NCBI RefSeq assembly: GCF_001269905.1
Contig: NZ_LHVK01000003.1
Span: forward strand, 1,034,981-1,098,980
Length of the DNA stretch: 64,000 nucleotides
Origin: Pseudomonas corrugata
Lineage (GTDB): Bacteria > Pseudomonadota > Gammaproteobacteria > Pseudomonadales > Pseudomonadaceae
Direction of reading: 5' to 3'
This document shows, piece after piece, positions 1 to 8,401 of the stretch. Each line of letters opens with the position of its first letter. The stretch's first letter is position 1. Under the pieces are notes generated by a model, which was given only the letters and a program-made list of their open reading frames with translations, made no database searches and had not been told where the DNA came from. A program made the position numbers and the translations under genes.

Positions 1-1
1 A

Positions 2-154
2 TGTATTGCCGTCCACGCGGACGCGGCGATCAAGGCTGGAGCCAGCCGCGAAGAAGTGGCGGCCACATTGGCAACCGCCATTTCGCTCAACGCCGGCGCA
101 GCTTACATCTATTCGTTGCGCACGTTGGAAGCGTACGACTCGCTGAAAAAATAG
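2..154 (+). CDS. Carboxymuconolactone decarboxylase/AhpD-family protein, C-terminal fragment (cut by window edge)
   Basis: The 50 codons in the second reading frame start inside a gene and end at TAG. The residues CIAVHADAAIKAGAS, then a helix ending NAGAAYIYSLRTLEAYD, match the C-terminal helices of the AhpD-like carboxymuconolactone decarboxylase family, where a Cys followed by HxxxAxxxGA is the peroxidatic/proton-relay segment. Only the second cysteine region is visible, so alkylhydroperoxidase-like and true decarboxylase members cannot be told apart. A rho-independent terminator lies about 20 bases after the stop codon, so this gene ends its transcription unit. A longer ORF in frame one over the same bases has no family resemblance and is a shadow. 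Confidence 0.75.
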   Translation, partial: CIAVHADAAIKAGASREEVAATLATAISLNAGAAYIYSLRTLEAYDSLKK

Positions 155-174
155 AGCCTGCCGATGCAGATCTG

Positions 175-205
175 GCCTCGGTACCATGCGGTATCGGGGC
201 TTTTT
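175..205 (+). terminator. Rho-independent terminator after the AhpD-like gene
   Basis: An 11-bp stem (GCCTCGGTACC / GGTATCGGGGC, with G-U pairs) closes an ATGC loop and is followed directly by five T residues. It sits 20 bases after the TAG of the upstream gene. Confidence 0.8.
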
Positions 206-304
206 GTTGCCAGCAGGATCTTCGGGTTTACCCCCGACGTATCGCGGTCGGTAATCCATTACGATGAGACGGTGAACTCACTGACAATGGAGACTACCCA
301 CATT

Positions 305-857
305 GTTGCTGACTGACGTACCGTAGTCGCGAGCAAGCTTTGCTCCCACAGGTTTGTGGCTTACTCACTGGCATCAGCCCGCCTTGAACAGGATGCGCCT
401 GTTCAACCACAGGGTGCCGACCTCAATGGTTGGCACGGTGCTCAGGTCATGAGTCCAGAGGCGGGCAGAGCCTGATGCCAGCTAGCGGCGCAAAACCTGT
501 GGGAGCAAAGCTTGCTCGCGATAGCGGCAGACCATTCAACATGGTTGCTGACTGACGTACCGTAGTCGCGAGCAAGCTTTGCTCCCACAGGTTTGTGGCT
601 TACTCACTGGCATCAGCCCGCCTTGAACAGGATGCGCCTGTTCAACCACAGGGTGCCGACCTCAATGGTTGGCACGGTGCTCAGGTCATGAGTCCAGAGG
701 CGGGCAGAGCCTGATGCCAGCTAGCGGCGCAAAACCTGTGGGAGCAACGCTTGCTCGCGATAGCGGCAGACCATTCAACATGGTTGCTGACTGACGTACC
801 GTAGTCGCGAGCAAGCTTTGCTCCCACAGGTTTGTGGCTTAACTGACTGGCATCAGG
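305..857. repeat. Tandem 239-bp structured REP element, two full copies and a partial third
   Basis: Copies begin with GTTGCTGACTGACG at 305, 544 and 783, giving a period of exactly 239 bp. The first two copies are almost identical (one visible change, GGGAGCAAAG to GGGAGCAACG); the third stops being identical about 60 bases in, at TTTGTGGCTTA. Each unit is bounded by inverted REP arms (CGCGAGCAAGCTTTGCTCCC and its complement). Inside are nested inverted repeats: CTGGCATCAG/CTGATGCCAG, GCCCGCC/GGCGGGC, and two short hairpins, TTGAACAGG/CCTGTTCAA and GTGCCgACC/GGTtGGCAC. No gene is seen between 206 and 877; this element fills most of it. Confidence 0.9.
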
Positions 858-877
858 ACAGGCCTCCGTCTTGCAGC

Positions 878-2089
878 TCAGACGGCGACCGATTCCAGGG
901 TCGATTCAAGGAAGCGGAAGGCCGTCTGTTTAGAGTGGTGGGTCGATTCGAAGAACGCCAGGTGACTGCCGTTGCTCTCCACGTGCAGCAGTGCGTCGCT
1001 GATGGACTCGGCAATACGCTGTGAGCCGCCGATGTGGGTGGTTTCGTCGGCGTCGCCGGCAACCACCAGCGTCGGCACGCTGATCTGCCCCAACCGCGAT
1101 TGCAGCTCAGTCTTGTTCAGCGCATCGTTGAGCCGCGCATAGCGGTAGAACAACTCTTCGTTGACATAGGGGTAGAGCGCCGCATGGGCGATCGAGTCCG
1201 GGATGGTCGCCAGTGTCGCCTGGTCCAGGAACAACGCCTGCAAGTCGCTGGCTTCGTTGCGGTCGACGGCGGCCGACTCCATTAGCCATTCGAAGTTCTG
1301 CTGATGGGCGGTGCGCAGGCTGTTGTCGCCCAGATTGTAGTCGCCGTGCCACAGGCTCAGGGAGTTCACCCGCTCGGGGTGGATGGCGGCGGCGCTCAAC
1401 GCGATCACCGCACCACCGCAGATGCCCATCAAGTGCGCGCTGGGCAGCTCGTAATGGTTCATCACGTTGATCAGGTCGCCGACCTGGGCATCGGTGTCCA
1501 CGGAGAGCTGGTCGAATGAGGTACAGGAACCGAACAGCCCCCGGGTCTCCCAGGTGACCACGAAGAATCGCTCGCTCAGGGCATTGAACCAGTCGCGACA
1601 CAGGTCGAACGGCATGCCGCAGGGCAGTGCCAGGACGATCGCCGGGCGGTTCTGATCCGTGCTGGCATGCACTGACAACGCGACGTTGTCGCGGGTGATC
1701 AGGTGCACCGTTTCAACCTCGGGCACCGAACCACTGAAATCGAAGTGTCTGACCAGGCGCCCGAACTCCCTGACACTTTCGAACTCGTCGAAGTGGTCAT
1801 AGGAAAAATCCAGCGCCTGGCAGATTTTCTTGCTGATAAACATTTCGAAGGACGACAGCTGCGCCTCACCATCGTGCACATACTGCACGGCTTTGACGCC
1901 GATGCGTGCGAAGGTAGCACTGACCGCCCGTTCCGTCGCTCTCACGCTCGGAGAAGCCTGGTCGGGTGGCGGCTCATTTGCCTGGGCGAGAAAGCTCAGG
2001 CAAATGGGATCGGGCAGATGGATGGCAAGGTGCCTAAGCATCCTCACGGTCTCGCACAGGCGCGTTGCTGCGTCGGTGGAAATAGTCAT
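878..2089 (-). CDS. syrC: SyrC-like alpha/beta-hydrolase aminoacyltransferase (chloro-threonine shuttle)
   Basis: The 403-residue protein has an alpha/beta-hydrolase fold whose nucleophile elbow reads MGICGGA, with Cys224 in place of the usual Ser. A cysteine at this point is the mark of SyrC/CmaE-type enzymes, which move an aminoacyl group from one carrier (T) domain to another through a thioester on Cys. A late Asp (VVAGDADE) and His (ESNGSHLAFF) complete the triad. In syringomycin synthesis SyrC carries 4-chloro-threonine from SyrB1 to SyrE; the syrB1-syrB2 homologues directly upstream make the same role likely here, with the six-module NRPS as recipient. ATG 2089 was chosen over a more upstream ATG because AGGAG lies about 11 bases before it. 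It is the last gene of the leftward syrB1-syrB2-syrC unit. The open question is which T domain receives the residue, because every module here has its own A domain. Confidence 0.88.
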   Translation of the reverse strand: MTISTDAATRLCETVRMLRHLAIHLPDPICLSFLAQANEPPPDQASPSVRATERAVSATFARIGVKAVQYVHDGEAQLSSFEMFISKKICQALDFSYDHFDEFESVREFGRLVRHFDFSGSVPEVETVHLITRDNVALSVHASTDQNRPAIVLALPCGMPFDLCRDWFNALSERFFVVTWETRGLFGSCTSFDQLSVDTDAQVGDLINVMNHYELPSAHLMGICGGAVIALSAAAIHPERVNSLSLWHGDYNLGDNSLRTAHQQNFEWLMESAAVDRNEASDLQALFLDQATLATIPDSIAHAALYPYVNEELFYRYARLNDALNKTELQSRLGQISVPTLVVAGDADETTHIGGSQRIAESISDALLHVESNGSHLAFFESTHHSKQTAFRFLESTLESVAV

Positions 2090-2148
2090 GGATTGGGGGA
2101 CTCCTGTCAGGCACGTTGCGCATGCCACTGTCTTATGGCACTGAAAAA

Positions 2149-3084
2149 TCAGACCGCTTCGAATTTCTTGCCTCGGGTGGTATGGGTGACAAGGCGGTTG
2201 TATTCCGGGGTCCTGTCCCCGATCACCTGGACCGCGCCGTATTTCTCAAGGCTGATGCGACCGCCGTACTCCTCGATGTGCTCGGAGTCCGGGTAGATTT
2301 TTACGAAGGACGGAACATAGCGTGAGGCGAAGCCCATGCGCATGTCCTGGGACTCGCCGCTATGAGGGTAGGAGGCGTGCATCAGGGTCGACCAGAAAAT
2401 GATGAACTGGCCGGCCTTCATCTGCATGGGCACGGCGGAGGATTCGTCAGGCTTGAAGTTCTCGTCGATCTGCAGCTGGCGATAGTCGTAGCCGAAGAAA
2501 CCGCGGCGCACGCCATCCTTGACCACCGAGCTGTTGTTGGCATCCGGATCGTAGGCCATGCGCTTGGTTTCGTCGTAGTTCATGCTGTTCTGGGTGCCGG
2601 GAATGAATTGCAGGCAACCATTGGCGATGTTGGCGTCGGTGAACGCGGTCCAGACGGTGATGGTGCCACCGAAGTCTTCGTTCTCCGGCCACAGGATCTG
2701 CGGCTTGCCCGAGGCGTTGGCGAAGGTGTCGGCCTGGTGCCAGTCGGTGCCTTCGTCGCCCGGATATTTGGGGAAGAACTCGGTACGCCAGCACAGTACG
2801 TCCGGACCGAGGATGCTTTCGACGCGGTCGCAGATCTGTGGACGGCAGATGTGGCTGGCGAGGAATTCGTCGTCCAGGTGGCGATCATAGTTGGCGATGT
2901 TGGTGCCGGCGGAAATCGCATCCAGGTCCTGGTACGCCGCGGCGCTGCGGTCGAGCAGGCGCAGGCGGGTGCGTTTCCAGGTTTCTTTCATTTCTTCCGG
3001 GGTATAGGCGTCGAAAGGACCGATGAAGCCATTCTTCTCAAAGGACGCGCGTTCTTCCGGGGTCAAGGCGAATTTCTTGCTCAT
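2149..3084 (-). CDS. syrB2: SyrB2-like Fe(II)/2-oxoglutarate halogenase (threonine C4 chlorination)
   Basis: At 311 residues this is almost the length of SyrB2, and it begins [19 protein letters not shown] as I recall that enzyme doing. The metal site reads TDWHQADTF: His116, then Ala118 where hydroxylases carry Asp/Glu, leaving room for a chloride on iron. The distal ligand is His236 in [13 protein letters not shown]. These residues define the SyrB2 halogenase class, which chlorinates the methyl group of threonine while it is bound to the SyrB1 T domain. The start at 3084 has AAGGAAC nine bases upstream and follows the syrB1 stop closely, so the two are co-transcribed. Sequence agreement with SyrB2 from memory is high along the whole protein, including the C-terminal [11 protein letters not shown]. 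Confidence 0.96.
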   Translation of the reverse strand: MSKKFALTPEERASFEKNGFIGPFDAYTPEEMKETWKRTRLRLLDRSAAAYQDLDAISAGTNIANYDRHLDDEFLASHICRPQICDRVESILGPDVLCWRTEFFPKYPGDEGTDWHQADTFANASGKPQILWPENEDFGGTITVWTAFTDANIANGCLQFIPGTQNSMNYDETKRMAYDPDANNSSVVKDGVRRGFFGYDYRQLQIDENFKPDESSAVPMQMKAGQFIIFWSTLMHASYPHSGESQDMRMGFASRYVPSFVKIYPDSEHIEEYGGRISLEKYGAVQVIGDRTPEYNRLVTHTTRGKKFEAV

Positions 3085-3101
3085 GGGCTGTTCCTTTTCG
3101 G

Positions 3102-4946
3102 TCAATGGGCTTGGACAAGGGAGCGCTGGATGCAGTCGGCCAATACCTTGGCGGTTGCACCGTTGGCCAGTACGCCGGGGTCCAGGTTGACCTGGTAATG
3201 GGCCTTGAAAGTGCTCAGGGAGCGGATCAGTGCCAGGGAGGTGCCGCCAAAGTCGAAGAAGTCATCGTTCAGACCGATGTTCTTCAGGCCGATGTCCTGG
3301 GACCAGACCTTGAGCACGAACTGCTCTTGCTCGGTGAGGTTGTCGGCCGTGTGGTGGACGGTGGCTTCGATGGAGTCGGGCGAGGGCAGGCGCTTCTTGT
3401 CGATCTTGCCGTGGTCGGTAACCGGCAGTTGTGCCAGGGCGATGTAGGCTGAAGGGCGCATGTAGTCCGGCAGGTTGGCGGCCACCAGCGCGGCGACTTC
3501 GCTGCGGACCTGTTCGGTCCAGGCATTCACGCCCTGGGCCGGTACCACGTAGGTGAGCAGTCGCCAGTCGCCGTCGCCGTAATCGTGACCGGTCACATGG
3601 GCCGCGGCCACGGCGGGACTGCTCTGCAGGCAGGCTTCGACTTCGCCGGGCTCGATGCGGAAACCGCGGATTTTCAGTTGCTCGTCGCAACGACCGGCGT
3701 AGCGGTACTCGCCGTCATCGCCCAGCACCACCAGATCGCCAGTGCGATAGGCGCGAGTTGAAGTTCCTGGCAGTTGCACGAAGCGCTCGCTGTTCAGCGC
3801 CGGGCGGTTCAGGTAACCCAGCGCTACGCCGGCGCCTTCGATGTACAGCTCACCGGCGGTGCCCTGGGGCACGGGTTGTTGATCGGCATCGAGCAGATTC
3901 AGGCGCCAGCCATCCAGCGGGGCACCAATCGATACCATGGCGGCGCTTTCCAGGTCCTGGCCCAGCACGCGCTTGAAGGTGGTGTGCACTGTGGCTTCGG
4001 TGATGCCGTACATGTTGATCAGCGCAGGCTTCTGGTCACCATGGCGTTCGACCCAGGGGCGCAGCACCGTGGCTGGCAGAGCCTCGCCGCCGAATACCAC
4101 GTAGCGCAGCGCCAGCGGCGTCTTGGCCTGGCGGTCTGCCTCGTCGAGGCCGCGGAAGGCCGACGGGGTCTGGCTGAGGACGGTCACGCCCTGGTCGAGC
4201 AGCCATTGACGGGTTGCGGTTGGCGAACGTGACACATCGTAAGGCACCACGGCGACGTGGCCGCCATGGGCCAGTGCGCCCCAGATCTCCCAGACCGAAA
4301 AGTCGAAGCCGATGGAGTGGAACATCGACCAGACGTCATGTTCGTTGAAAGCGTACTCGCGCTGGGTGCTTTCCAATAGGCGACTGACGTTGGCGTGGGC
4401 CACCAGCACACCCTTGGGTTCGCCGGTGGAGCCGGAGGTGTAGATGACGTAGGCCGGTGCCTGGTCGGGGGCGCGGCGGTCGACATCGCCAATCGGCTCC
4501 AGTGCCGGGCCGGCCAGCAGATCGGCCAGGGGCAGGACGCGCACGGACGGGCTCTGCGCCAGATTGGCGGGCTCGCCGATCATCAGGTTCAGGCCGCTGT
4601 CGCGCACGATGTGTTCCACGCGCTTGCCGGGGTACTGCGGGTCGACCGGGACGTAGGCGCCGCCGGCCTTGAGGATGCCCAGCAGGCTGATGACCAGGTC
4701 GACGCTGCGCGTCAGGCACATCCCGACCAGCATGCCGTCCTTGACGCCTTCCTGGCGAAGACGGGCTGCCAGTTGCGAAGAGGCCGCATCGAGCTGCGCG
4801 TAACTCAACGCGCGAGTGGCGTCGGAGACGGCCGTTCGCTCGGGAAATTCACGGGCCCGGGCAGTGAAGATTTCATGCAGGAATGCACCGGGCGTGAGAG
4901 GGGCTGGCGCGGGGTTGACCGATCCGCCAGTGTTCTTAATCGGCAT
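3102..4946 (-). CDS. syrB1: SyrB1-like A-T didomain NRPS, threonine-activating
   Basis: The 614-residue protein has one adenylation domain and one carrier domain and no condensation domain. Core motifs are [29 protein letters not shown] and NGKID(K). The pocket residues I read (D, F, W, S, V, G, M, V, H plus the motif Lys) fit the threonine code. The carrier motif is [10 protein letters not shown] with the phosphopantetheine Ser at about residue 570. In syringomycin synthesis SyrB1 loads Thr and holds it for SyrB2. ATG 4946 was chosen over the longer reading because CAGGAGCG stands eight bases upstream and the resulting length suits SyrB1. The promoter carries a syr-syp-like box at 5094-5117. 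A free-standing Thr A-T beside an NRPS whose own first module also codes for Thr implies two separate threonine entry routes. Confidence 0.93.
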   Translation of the reverse strand: MPIKNTGGSVNPAPAPLTPGAFLHEIFTARAREFPERTAVSDATRALSYAQLDAASSQLAARLRQEGVKDGMLVGMCLTRSVDLVISLLGILKAGGAYVPVDPQYPGKRVEHIVRDSGLNLMIGEPANLAQSPSVRVLPLADLLAGPALEPIGDVDRRAPDQAPAYVIYTSGSTGEPKGVLVAHANVSRLLESTQREYAFNEHDVWSMFHSIGFDFSVWEIWGALAHGGHVAVVPYDVSRSPTATRQWLLDQGVTVLSQTPSAFRGLDEADRQAKTPLALRYVVFGGEALPATVLRPWVERHGDQKPALINMYGITEATVHTTFKRVLGQDLESAAMVSIGAPLDGWRLNLLDADQQPVPQGTAGELYIEGAGVALGYLNRPALNSERFVQLPGTSTRAYRTGDLVVLGDDGEYRYAGRCDEQLKIRGFRIEPGEVEACLQSSPAVAAAHVTGHDYGDGDWRLLTYVVPAQGVNAWTEQVRSEVAALVAANLPDYMRPSAYIALAQLPVTDHGKIDKKRLPSPDSIEATVHHTADNLTEQEQFVLKVWSQDIGLKNIGLNDDFFDFGGTSLALIRSLSTFKAHYQVNLDPGVLANGATAKVLADCIQRSLVQAH

Positions 4947-5093
4947 GACTAACGCTCCTGTTGGTTGCCAGGTGCAGCGTATTTGCGCGTTTGCGAAAAC
5001 CGTTGCACTCGAGACGTCACTGCGGCCCACGGGATCGTTTAATGCGCCTGTGCGATTCGCAGCTGTCGCATTTCAGCACCGACTTCGTGCCGG

Positions 5094-5117
5094 CGTCTGT
5101 CGCGGGAAATGGGGACA
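5094..5117 (-). promoter_or_regulatory. syr-syp-like box of the syrB1 promoter
   Basis: Read on the minus strand the 24 bases run TGTCCCCATTTCCC followed by GCGACAGACG. The first 20 bases form TGTC-N12-GACA, the size and ends of the P. syringae syr-syp box (TGTCccgN6cggGACA, bound by the SalA/SyrF pathway). It agrees with the copy before the RND operon at 20 of 24 bases. A candidate -10 (TGAAAT) lies 18 bases further along the minus strand, which would put the transcript start about 117 bases before the syrB1 ATG. Confidence 0.65.
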
Positions 5118-5152
5118 AGCCGCTTTGGGATGAACGTCGGCAGCGACGGTGT

Positions 5153-5180
5153 AACCGGGTGTGTCGGGTCTGTCCCGGTT
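5153..5180. promoter_or_regulatory. Inverted repeat AACCGGG-N14-CCCGGTT in the syrB1/syrP intergenic region
   Basis: A perfect 7-bp inverted repeat with a 14-base spacer. Its right arm lies inside the syr-syp-like box of the syrP promoter, so it could be a second regulator site or part of an extended operator. The spacer also contains CGGGTCTGTCCCG, a smaller dyad. Confidence 0.4.
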
Positions 5181-5194
5181 TGCGGTGCCAGACA
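5171..5194 (+). promoter_or_regulatory. syr-syp-like box of the syrP promoter
   Basis: The 24 bases begin TGTCCCGGTTTGC and end GGTGCCAGACA. They match the copy upstream of the RND operon at 19 of 24 positions in the same orientation. A candidate -10, TATCCT at 5215-5220, lies 20 bases downstream, giving a start about 67 bases before the syrP ATG; I recall the P. syringae syrP start being mapped at 75. Confidence 0.6.
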
Positions 5195-5293
5195 TCACCG
5201 TGGATCAGTGTTTTTATCCTTGCCCGACAGTGGGGCGCATTGGTTTTGCCCCGTACGACGTGGATCCGAGGGTCCGTGGTTCAGGAGTGATGC

Positions 5294-6355
5294 ATGAATC
5301 TTCAAACTAACGCTTCGCCCGTGTTGAGCGATGACGGGATGGCGGATTCGCTTTCCTGGCCAGGTCAGCCAGTCGATGGGCAGGTCCGATTGTCGCTGCT
5401 CGCCGATGGCCTGAACTTGCCCGTGGTGATCGAAGCGATCGCACCAGGTTTGGACCCGTCGGCGTGGGCCGGCACCCATCGCCAGGCCGTTGAGGCGTTG
5501 CTGTGCCGCCACGGCGCGGTGCTGTTTCGCGGTTTCGAGCTCGCCTCGGTGCCGGCCTTCGAAGCGTTTGCCGAAGCCTTGTCCCCCGGGTTGCATGGCA
5601 GTTACGGTGACCTGCCGAAGAAGGAGGGCGGACGGAACGTCTATCGCTCAACGCCTTATCCCGAACGGGAAATGATCCTCTACCACAACGAGAGCTCCCA
5701 CCTGGAAAGCTGGCCGCGCAAGCAGTGGTTCTATTGCGAGCAGCCTTCACGGGTCGGCGGTGCGACACCGCTGGCGGACATCCGGCAAGTGCTACGGCAA
5801 CTGCCCGCTGAGGTAGTGGCACGCTTCGAACAAAAGGGGCTGATGTACAGCCGCACCTTCACCGCCGGGGTCGAGCCGGGCTGGGAATCGTTCTTCGGCA
5901 CCACTGACCGGGGTGAAGTCGAACGGCGTTGTCGGGAGCAGGGCACCGATTTCGAATGGCTCGACGGCGACACCCTGCAAGTACGCACCCTCTGCCCGGC
6001 GGTGATCCGTCATCCGCAGACCGGCGAGGCGGCGTTCTTCAACCAGGTGCAGTTGCACCATCCATTCTGCCTTGGCGAGGAAATGCGTGAAGACCTGCTC
6101 GACATGTTCGGCGCCGACCGTTTGCCGCGCATGGTCAGCTACGGCGATGGAACACCGATTGAAGATGAGGTCATGGCCCTGGTGGGCGACGCCTATGAGG
6201 CCTGCGCCGTCAGGTTCGACTGGCGCAAGGGCGATGTGGTCATGCTCGACAACATGCTGGCCGCCCATGCCCGTGATCCTTACGAGGAGCCGCGCCTCAT
6301 TGTCGTGGCGATGGGCGAGATGACCGCCCGGGGCGACGTCTGGCAGCCGGCCTGA
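5294..6355 (+). CDS. syrP: SyrP-like Fe(II)/2-oxoglutarate (TauD-family) amino-acid hydroxylase
   Basis: This 353-residue TauD/SyrP-type dioxygenase keeps the full facial triad: His131 and Glu133 in YHNESSHLESWPRK, and His325 in NMLAAHARDPY. Arg334 in EPRLIVVAM is the expected 2-oxoglutarate anchor. In syringomycin synthesis SyrP hydroxylates aspartate on its carrier domain at C3. None of the six A domains of the adjacent NRPS carries an aspartate code, so the substrate here is uncertain and another carrier-bound residue is possible. The ATG has AGGAGTG five bases upstream. It heads a rightward unit that continues into the ABC exporter 34 bases later, and its promoter region carries a syr-syp-like box. 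Confidence 0.9.
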   Translation: MNLQTNASPVLSDDGMADSLSWPGQPVDGQVRLSLLADGLNLPVVIEAIAPGLDPSAWAGTHRQAVEALLCRHGAVLFRGFELASVPAFEAFAEALSPGLHGSYGDLPKKEGGRNVYRSTPYPEREMILYHNESSHLESWPRKQWFYCEQPSRVGGATPLADIRQVLRQLPAEVVARFEQKGLMYSRTFTAGVEPGWESFFGTTDRGEVERRCREQGTDFEWLDGDTLQVRTLCPAVIRHPQTGEAAFFNQVQLHHPFCLGEEMREDLLDMFGADRLPRMVSYGDGTPIEDEVMALVGDAYEACAVRFDWRKGDVVMLDNMLAAHARDPYEEPRLIVVAMGEMTARGDVWQPA

Positions 6356-6389
6356 GCCATATCGCGAGTTCATTCGAGGATAGCAACCC

Positions 6390-8087
6390 ATGAAAAACCA
6401 GAAAGAGAAGAAACCCAAGCCGGGGTCGGTCATGCACCTGCTGTGGCGCAACCACCCCTGGCTGACGTTTTTCACCTTGATTTGTGGTGTCATCAGCGGG
6501 GTCGCATCCATCGCGGTGGTGAGTGTGATCAATCAGGCGATCCACAATGACGGTGATCGCATGCAGGCGCTGTACTGGTTTGCCGGGCTCAGTGCCATAG
6601 CGCTGATCCTGCGCAACGGTGCTGCGCTGTTCCCGGCCTACGCCAGCATGCGGATCATGACCCGGTTGCGCATCGCACTGTGCCGCAAGATCCTTGCCAC
6701 GCCGCTGGAAGAGGTGGACCGGCGCGGCCCGCCCAACGTGCTGACCATGCTGACCAACGACATCCCGCAACTGAACACGACACTGATCGTCATGCCCACT
6801 GTGCTGGTGGAGGCGACGGTCTTTCTGTTCGGTATTGCCTACCTGGCGTACCTGTCGTGGGTAGTCCTGGCCTTGACGGTTTCGCTGATGGTCCTGGGTG
6901 TGGGTTTGTACCTGTTCTTCTTCGCCAGCGGCGTGAGGTCCACCAATCGGGTTCGGGACGAGTTCACCGCGTTCAACGAATACACCCATGCCCTGGTGTT
7001 CGGTCTCAAGGAATTGAAGCTCAACGGCATTCGCCGTCGCTGGTTCGGCCGCTCCGCCATCGAGGCGTCCTCGACCCGGGTGGCGCGCTACAACTTCGTC
7101 GAGCGCCTGTGGTACACCGCTGCCGACAACGTGGGCCAGTTCACCCTGTCGTTGCTGATCGGTTGCCTGCTGTTCGCCGCGCCGCTGGTCAGCACGGTCG
7201 ATCCCAAAGTGATGACCGCCAGTGTGCTGGCGGTGCTCTACATCATGGGGCCGCTGTCGCTGTTGGTGGGGGCAATGCCGGTGCTGGCGGCGGGCAGGGT
7301 TGCCTGTACGCGGCTCGCAGAGTTCGGTTTCGCGATCAACGATCCGCACCCCGAACCCGTTGCGGTCGAAGCACCGAAAGTGCATCTGCTCGAGCACAAA
7401 AAGACCTGGGGCAGCATCGAGTTGAAGGGCGTGCGGATGCATTACCAGGACCCGCATGCCGGAAGTGGTTTCTCCCTGGGACCCATCGACCTGACGGTAC
7501 AGGCGGGTGAACTGATCTACATCGTTGGTGGCAACGGTTGCGGCAAAAGCACTCTGGCCAAGGTGCTGTGCGGGCTCTACATCCCTCAGGGCGGCGAGGT
7601 GCTGCTCGACGGCGTGGCGATCTCTGACGAGAGCCGCAGTGAATACCGCGATCTGTTTTCCGCGGTGTTCTCGGACTTCCATCTGTTCAATCGCCTCATC
7701 GGTCCCGACGAAGAGGATGGCAACCCGGAGCTGGCGAGCAAATACCTGGAAACCCTCGGGTTGGCCGACAAGATCAAGATCGAAGGGCTGGGTTATTCGA
7801 CCCTCAAGGCGTTGTCCTACGGACAGCAGAAGCGCCTGGCCCTGGTATGCGCCTACATGGAAGACCGGCCGGTGTACGTGCTTGATGAGTGGGCAGCCGA
7901 CCAGGACCCGCCGTTCAAGAAGTTCTTCTACGAAGAACTGCTGCCCGACCTCAAGCGGCGCGGCAAGACGGTGCTGATCATTACCCATGACGACCAGTAC
8001 TTCCAGCTGGCCGACCGGATCATCAAGCTGGCCGACGGGCACATCGTCTCCGATATCAACTGTGCCATTCGCGACAAGCGCGCCTGA
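6390..8087 (+). CDS. syrD: Cyclic-peptide-type ABC exporter (PvdE/SyrD family), fused membrane and ATPase domains
   Basis: The 565-residue half-transporter has about six hydrophobic segments in its first 300 residues (for example FFTLICGVISGVASIAVVSV and LLFAAPLV) and then one ATPase domain. The Walker A motif is GGNGCGKST (about residue 380), the signature is LSYGQQKRLAL and Walker B is VYVLDEWAADQD. The AADQD form and the overall size are typical of the SyrD/PvdE cyclic-peptide exporter family, whose members move newly made peptides across the inner membrane. The ATG lies 34 bases after syrP with AGGA upstream. Position between syrP and the NRPS makes export of this cluster's product the likely role. 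A perfect 20-bp palindrome follows the gene. Confidence 0.9.
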   Translation: MKNQKEKKPKPGSVMHLLWRNHPWLTFFTLICGVISGVASIAVVSVINQAIHNDGDRMQALYWFAGLSAIALILRNGAALFPAYASMRIMTRLRIALCRKILATPLEEVDRRGPPNVLTMLTNDIPQLNTTLIVMPTVLVEATVFLFGIAYLAYLSWVVLALTVSLMVLGVGLYLFFFASGVRSTNRVRDEFTAFNEYTHALVFGLKELKLNGIRRRWFGRSAIEASSTRVARYNFVERLWYTAADNVGQFTLSLLIGCLLFAAPLVSTVDPKVMTASVLAVLYIMGPLSLLVGAMPVLAAGRVACTRLAEFGFAINDPHPEPVAVEAPKVHLLEHKKTWGSIELKGVRMHYQDPHAGSGFSLGPIDLTVQAGELIYIVGGNGCGKSTLAKVLCGLYIPQGGEVLLDGVAISDESRSEYRDLFSAVFSDFHLFNRLIGPDEEDGNPELASKYLETLGLADKIKIEGLGYSTLKALSYGQQKRLALVCAYMEDRPVYVLDEWAADQDPPFKKFFYEELLPDLKRRGKTVLIITHDDQYFQLADRIIKLADGHIVSDINCAIRDKRA

Positions 8088-8118
8088 ATGGCTGTTCTGA
8101 CTGCACCGTCCGGCTGGC

Positions 8119-8138
8119 GATGTTGTCGCGACAACATC
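8119..8138. repeat. Perfect 20-bp palindrome
   Basis: GATGTTGTCGCGACAACATC is its own reverse complement. It begins 31 bases after the ABC exporter stop and lies 161 bases before the 33-codon ORF. It lacks a loop and a T run, so it is not an ordinary terminator; an operator or part of a dispersed palindrome family is possible. Confidence 0.7.
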
Positions 8139-8299
8139 CCCGCCAACCCGTGAAAGACGCCTGACATCCAACCCGCCCGACAGCAGTGGAACTCCTGCCG
8201 GGTGGCGCCGGCTGTCCGCGCGGATCTGCATCATCAACTCCAGGCGTGCCCTGTTGCGTTTGCCCCGGGCAGCACTGACAAATATCTGAGAAGGAACGT

Positions 8300-8401
8300 A
8301 TGACATTTTTCTTTGCTGTGGGCGTTGTTATCGCAGTGGGCCTCTTGGCCGACCGTCATCCAGAACCTGCCGGTGTGCGAGTGACCGGGGGCAGCGTATG
8401 A
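8300..8401 (+). CDS. 33-residue hydrophobic micro-ORF coupled to the NRPS start
   Basis: ATG 8300 is preceded by GAGAAGGAACGT, a good ribosome binding site, and the reading frame runs 33 codons to a TGA that overlaps the NRPS ATG (ATGA at 8398-8401). The peptide starts MTFFFAVGVVIAVGLLADRH, a single predicted membrane-spanning stretch with a short polar tail. I do not recognise a family. The tight ATGA overlap suggests translational coupling: ribosomes finishing this ORF would restart on the NRPS, whose own upstream sequence (CCGGGGGCAGCGT) has only a modest binding site. It may be a real membrane microprotein or only a leader. It is not an MbtH-like protein, which would be about 70 residues and carry the NxExQxSxWP motif. 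Confidence 0.6.
   Translation: MTFFFAVGVVIAVGLLADRHPEPAGVRVTGGSV

Noticed and set aside
1..267. 88-codon frame-one ORF at the left edge
   Set aside because: It is rich in Arg and runs through the terminator at 175-205; the frame-two reading matches the AhpD/carboxymuconolactone family and stops at 154.
305..857. Tandem repeat as a CRISPR array
   Set aside because: The unit is 239 bp without variable spacers and is built from REP arms and nested inverted repeats; no cas genes are present.
8261..8280. TGCCCCGGGCAGCACTGACA as a fourth syr-syp box before the NRPS leader
   Set aside because: It agrees only in the ends, lacks the TTT core shared by the other three, and lies 20 bases before the micro-ORF start, too close for a -35 element.
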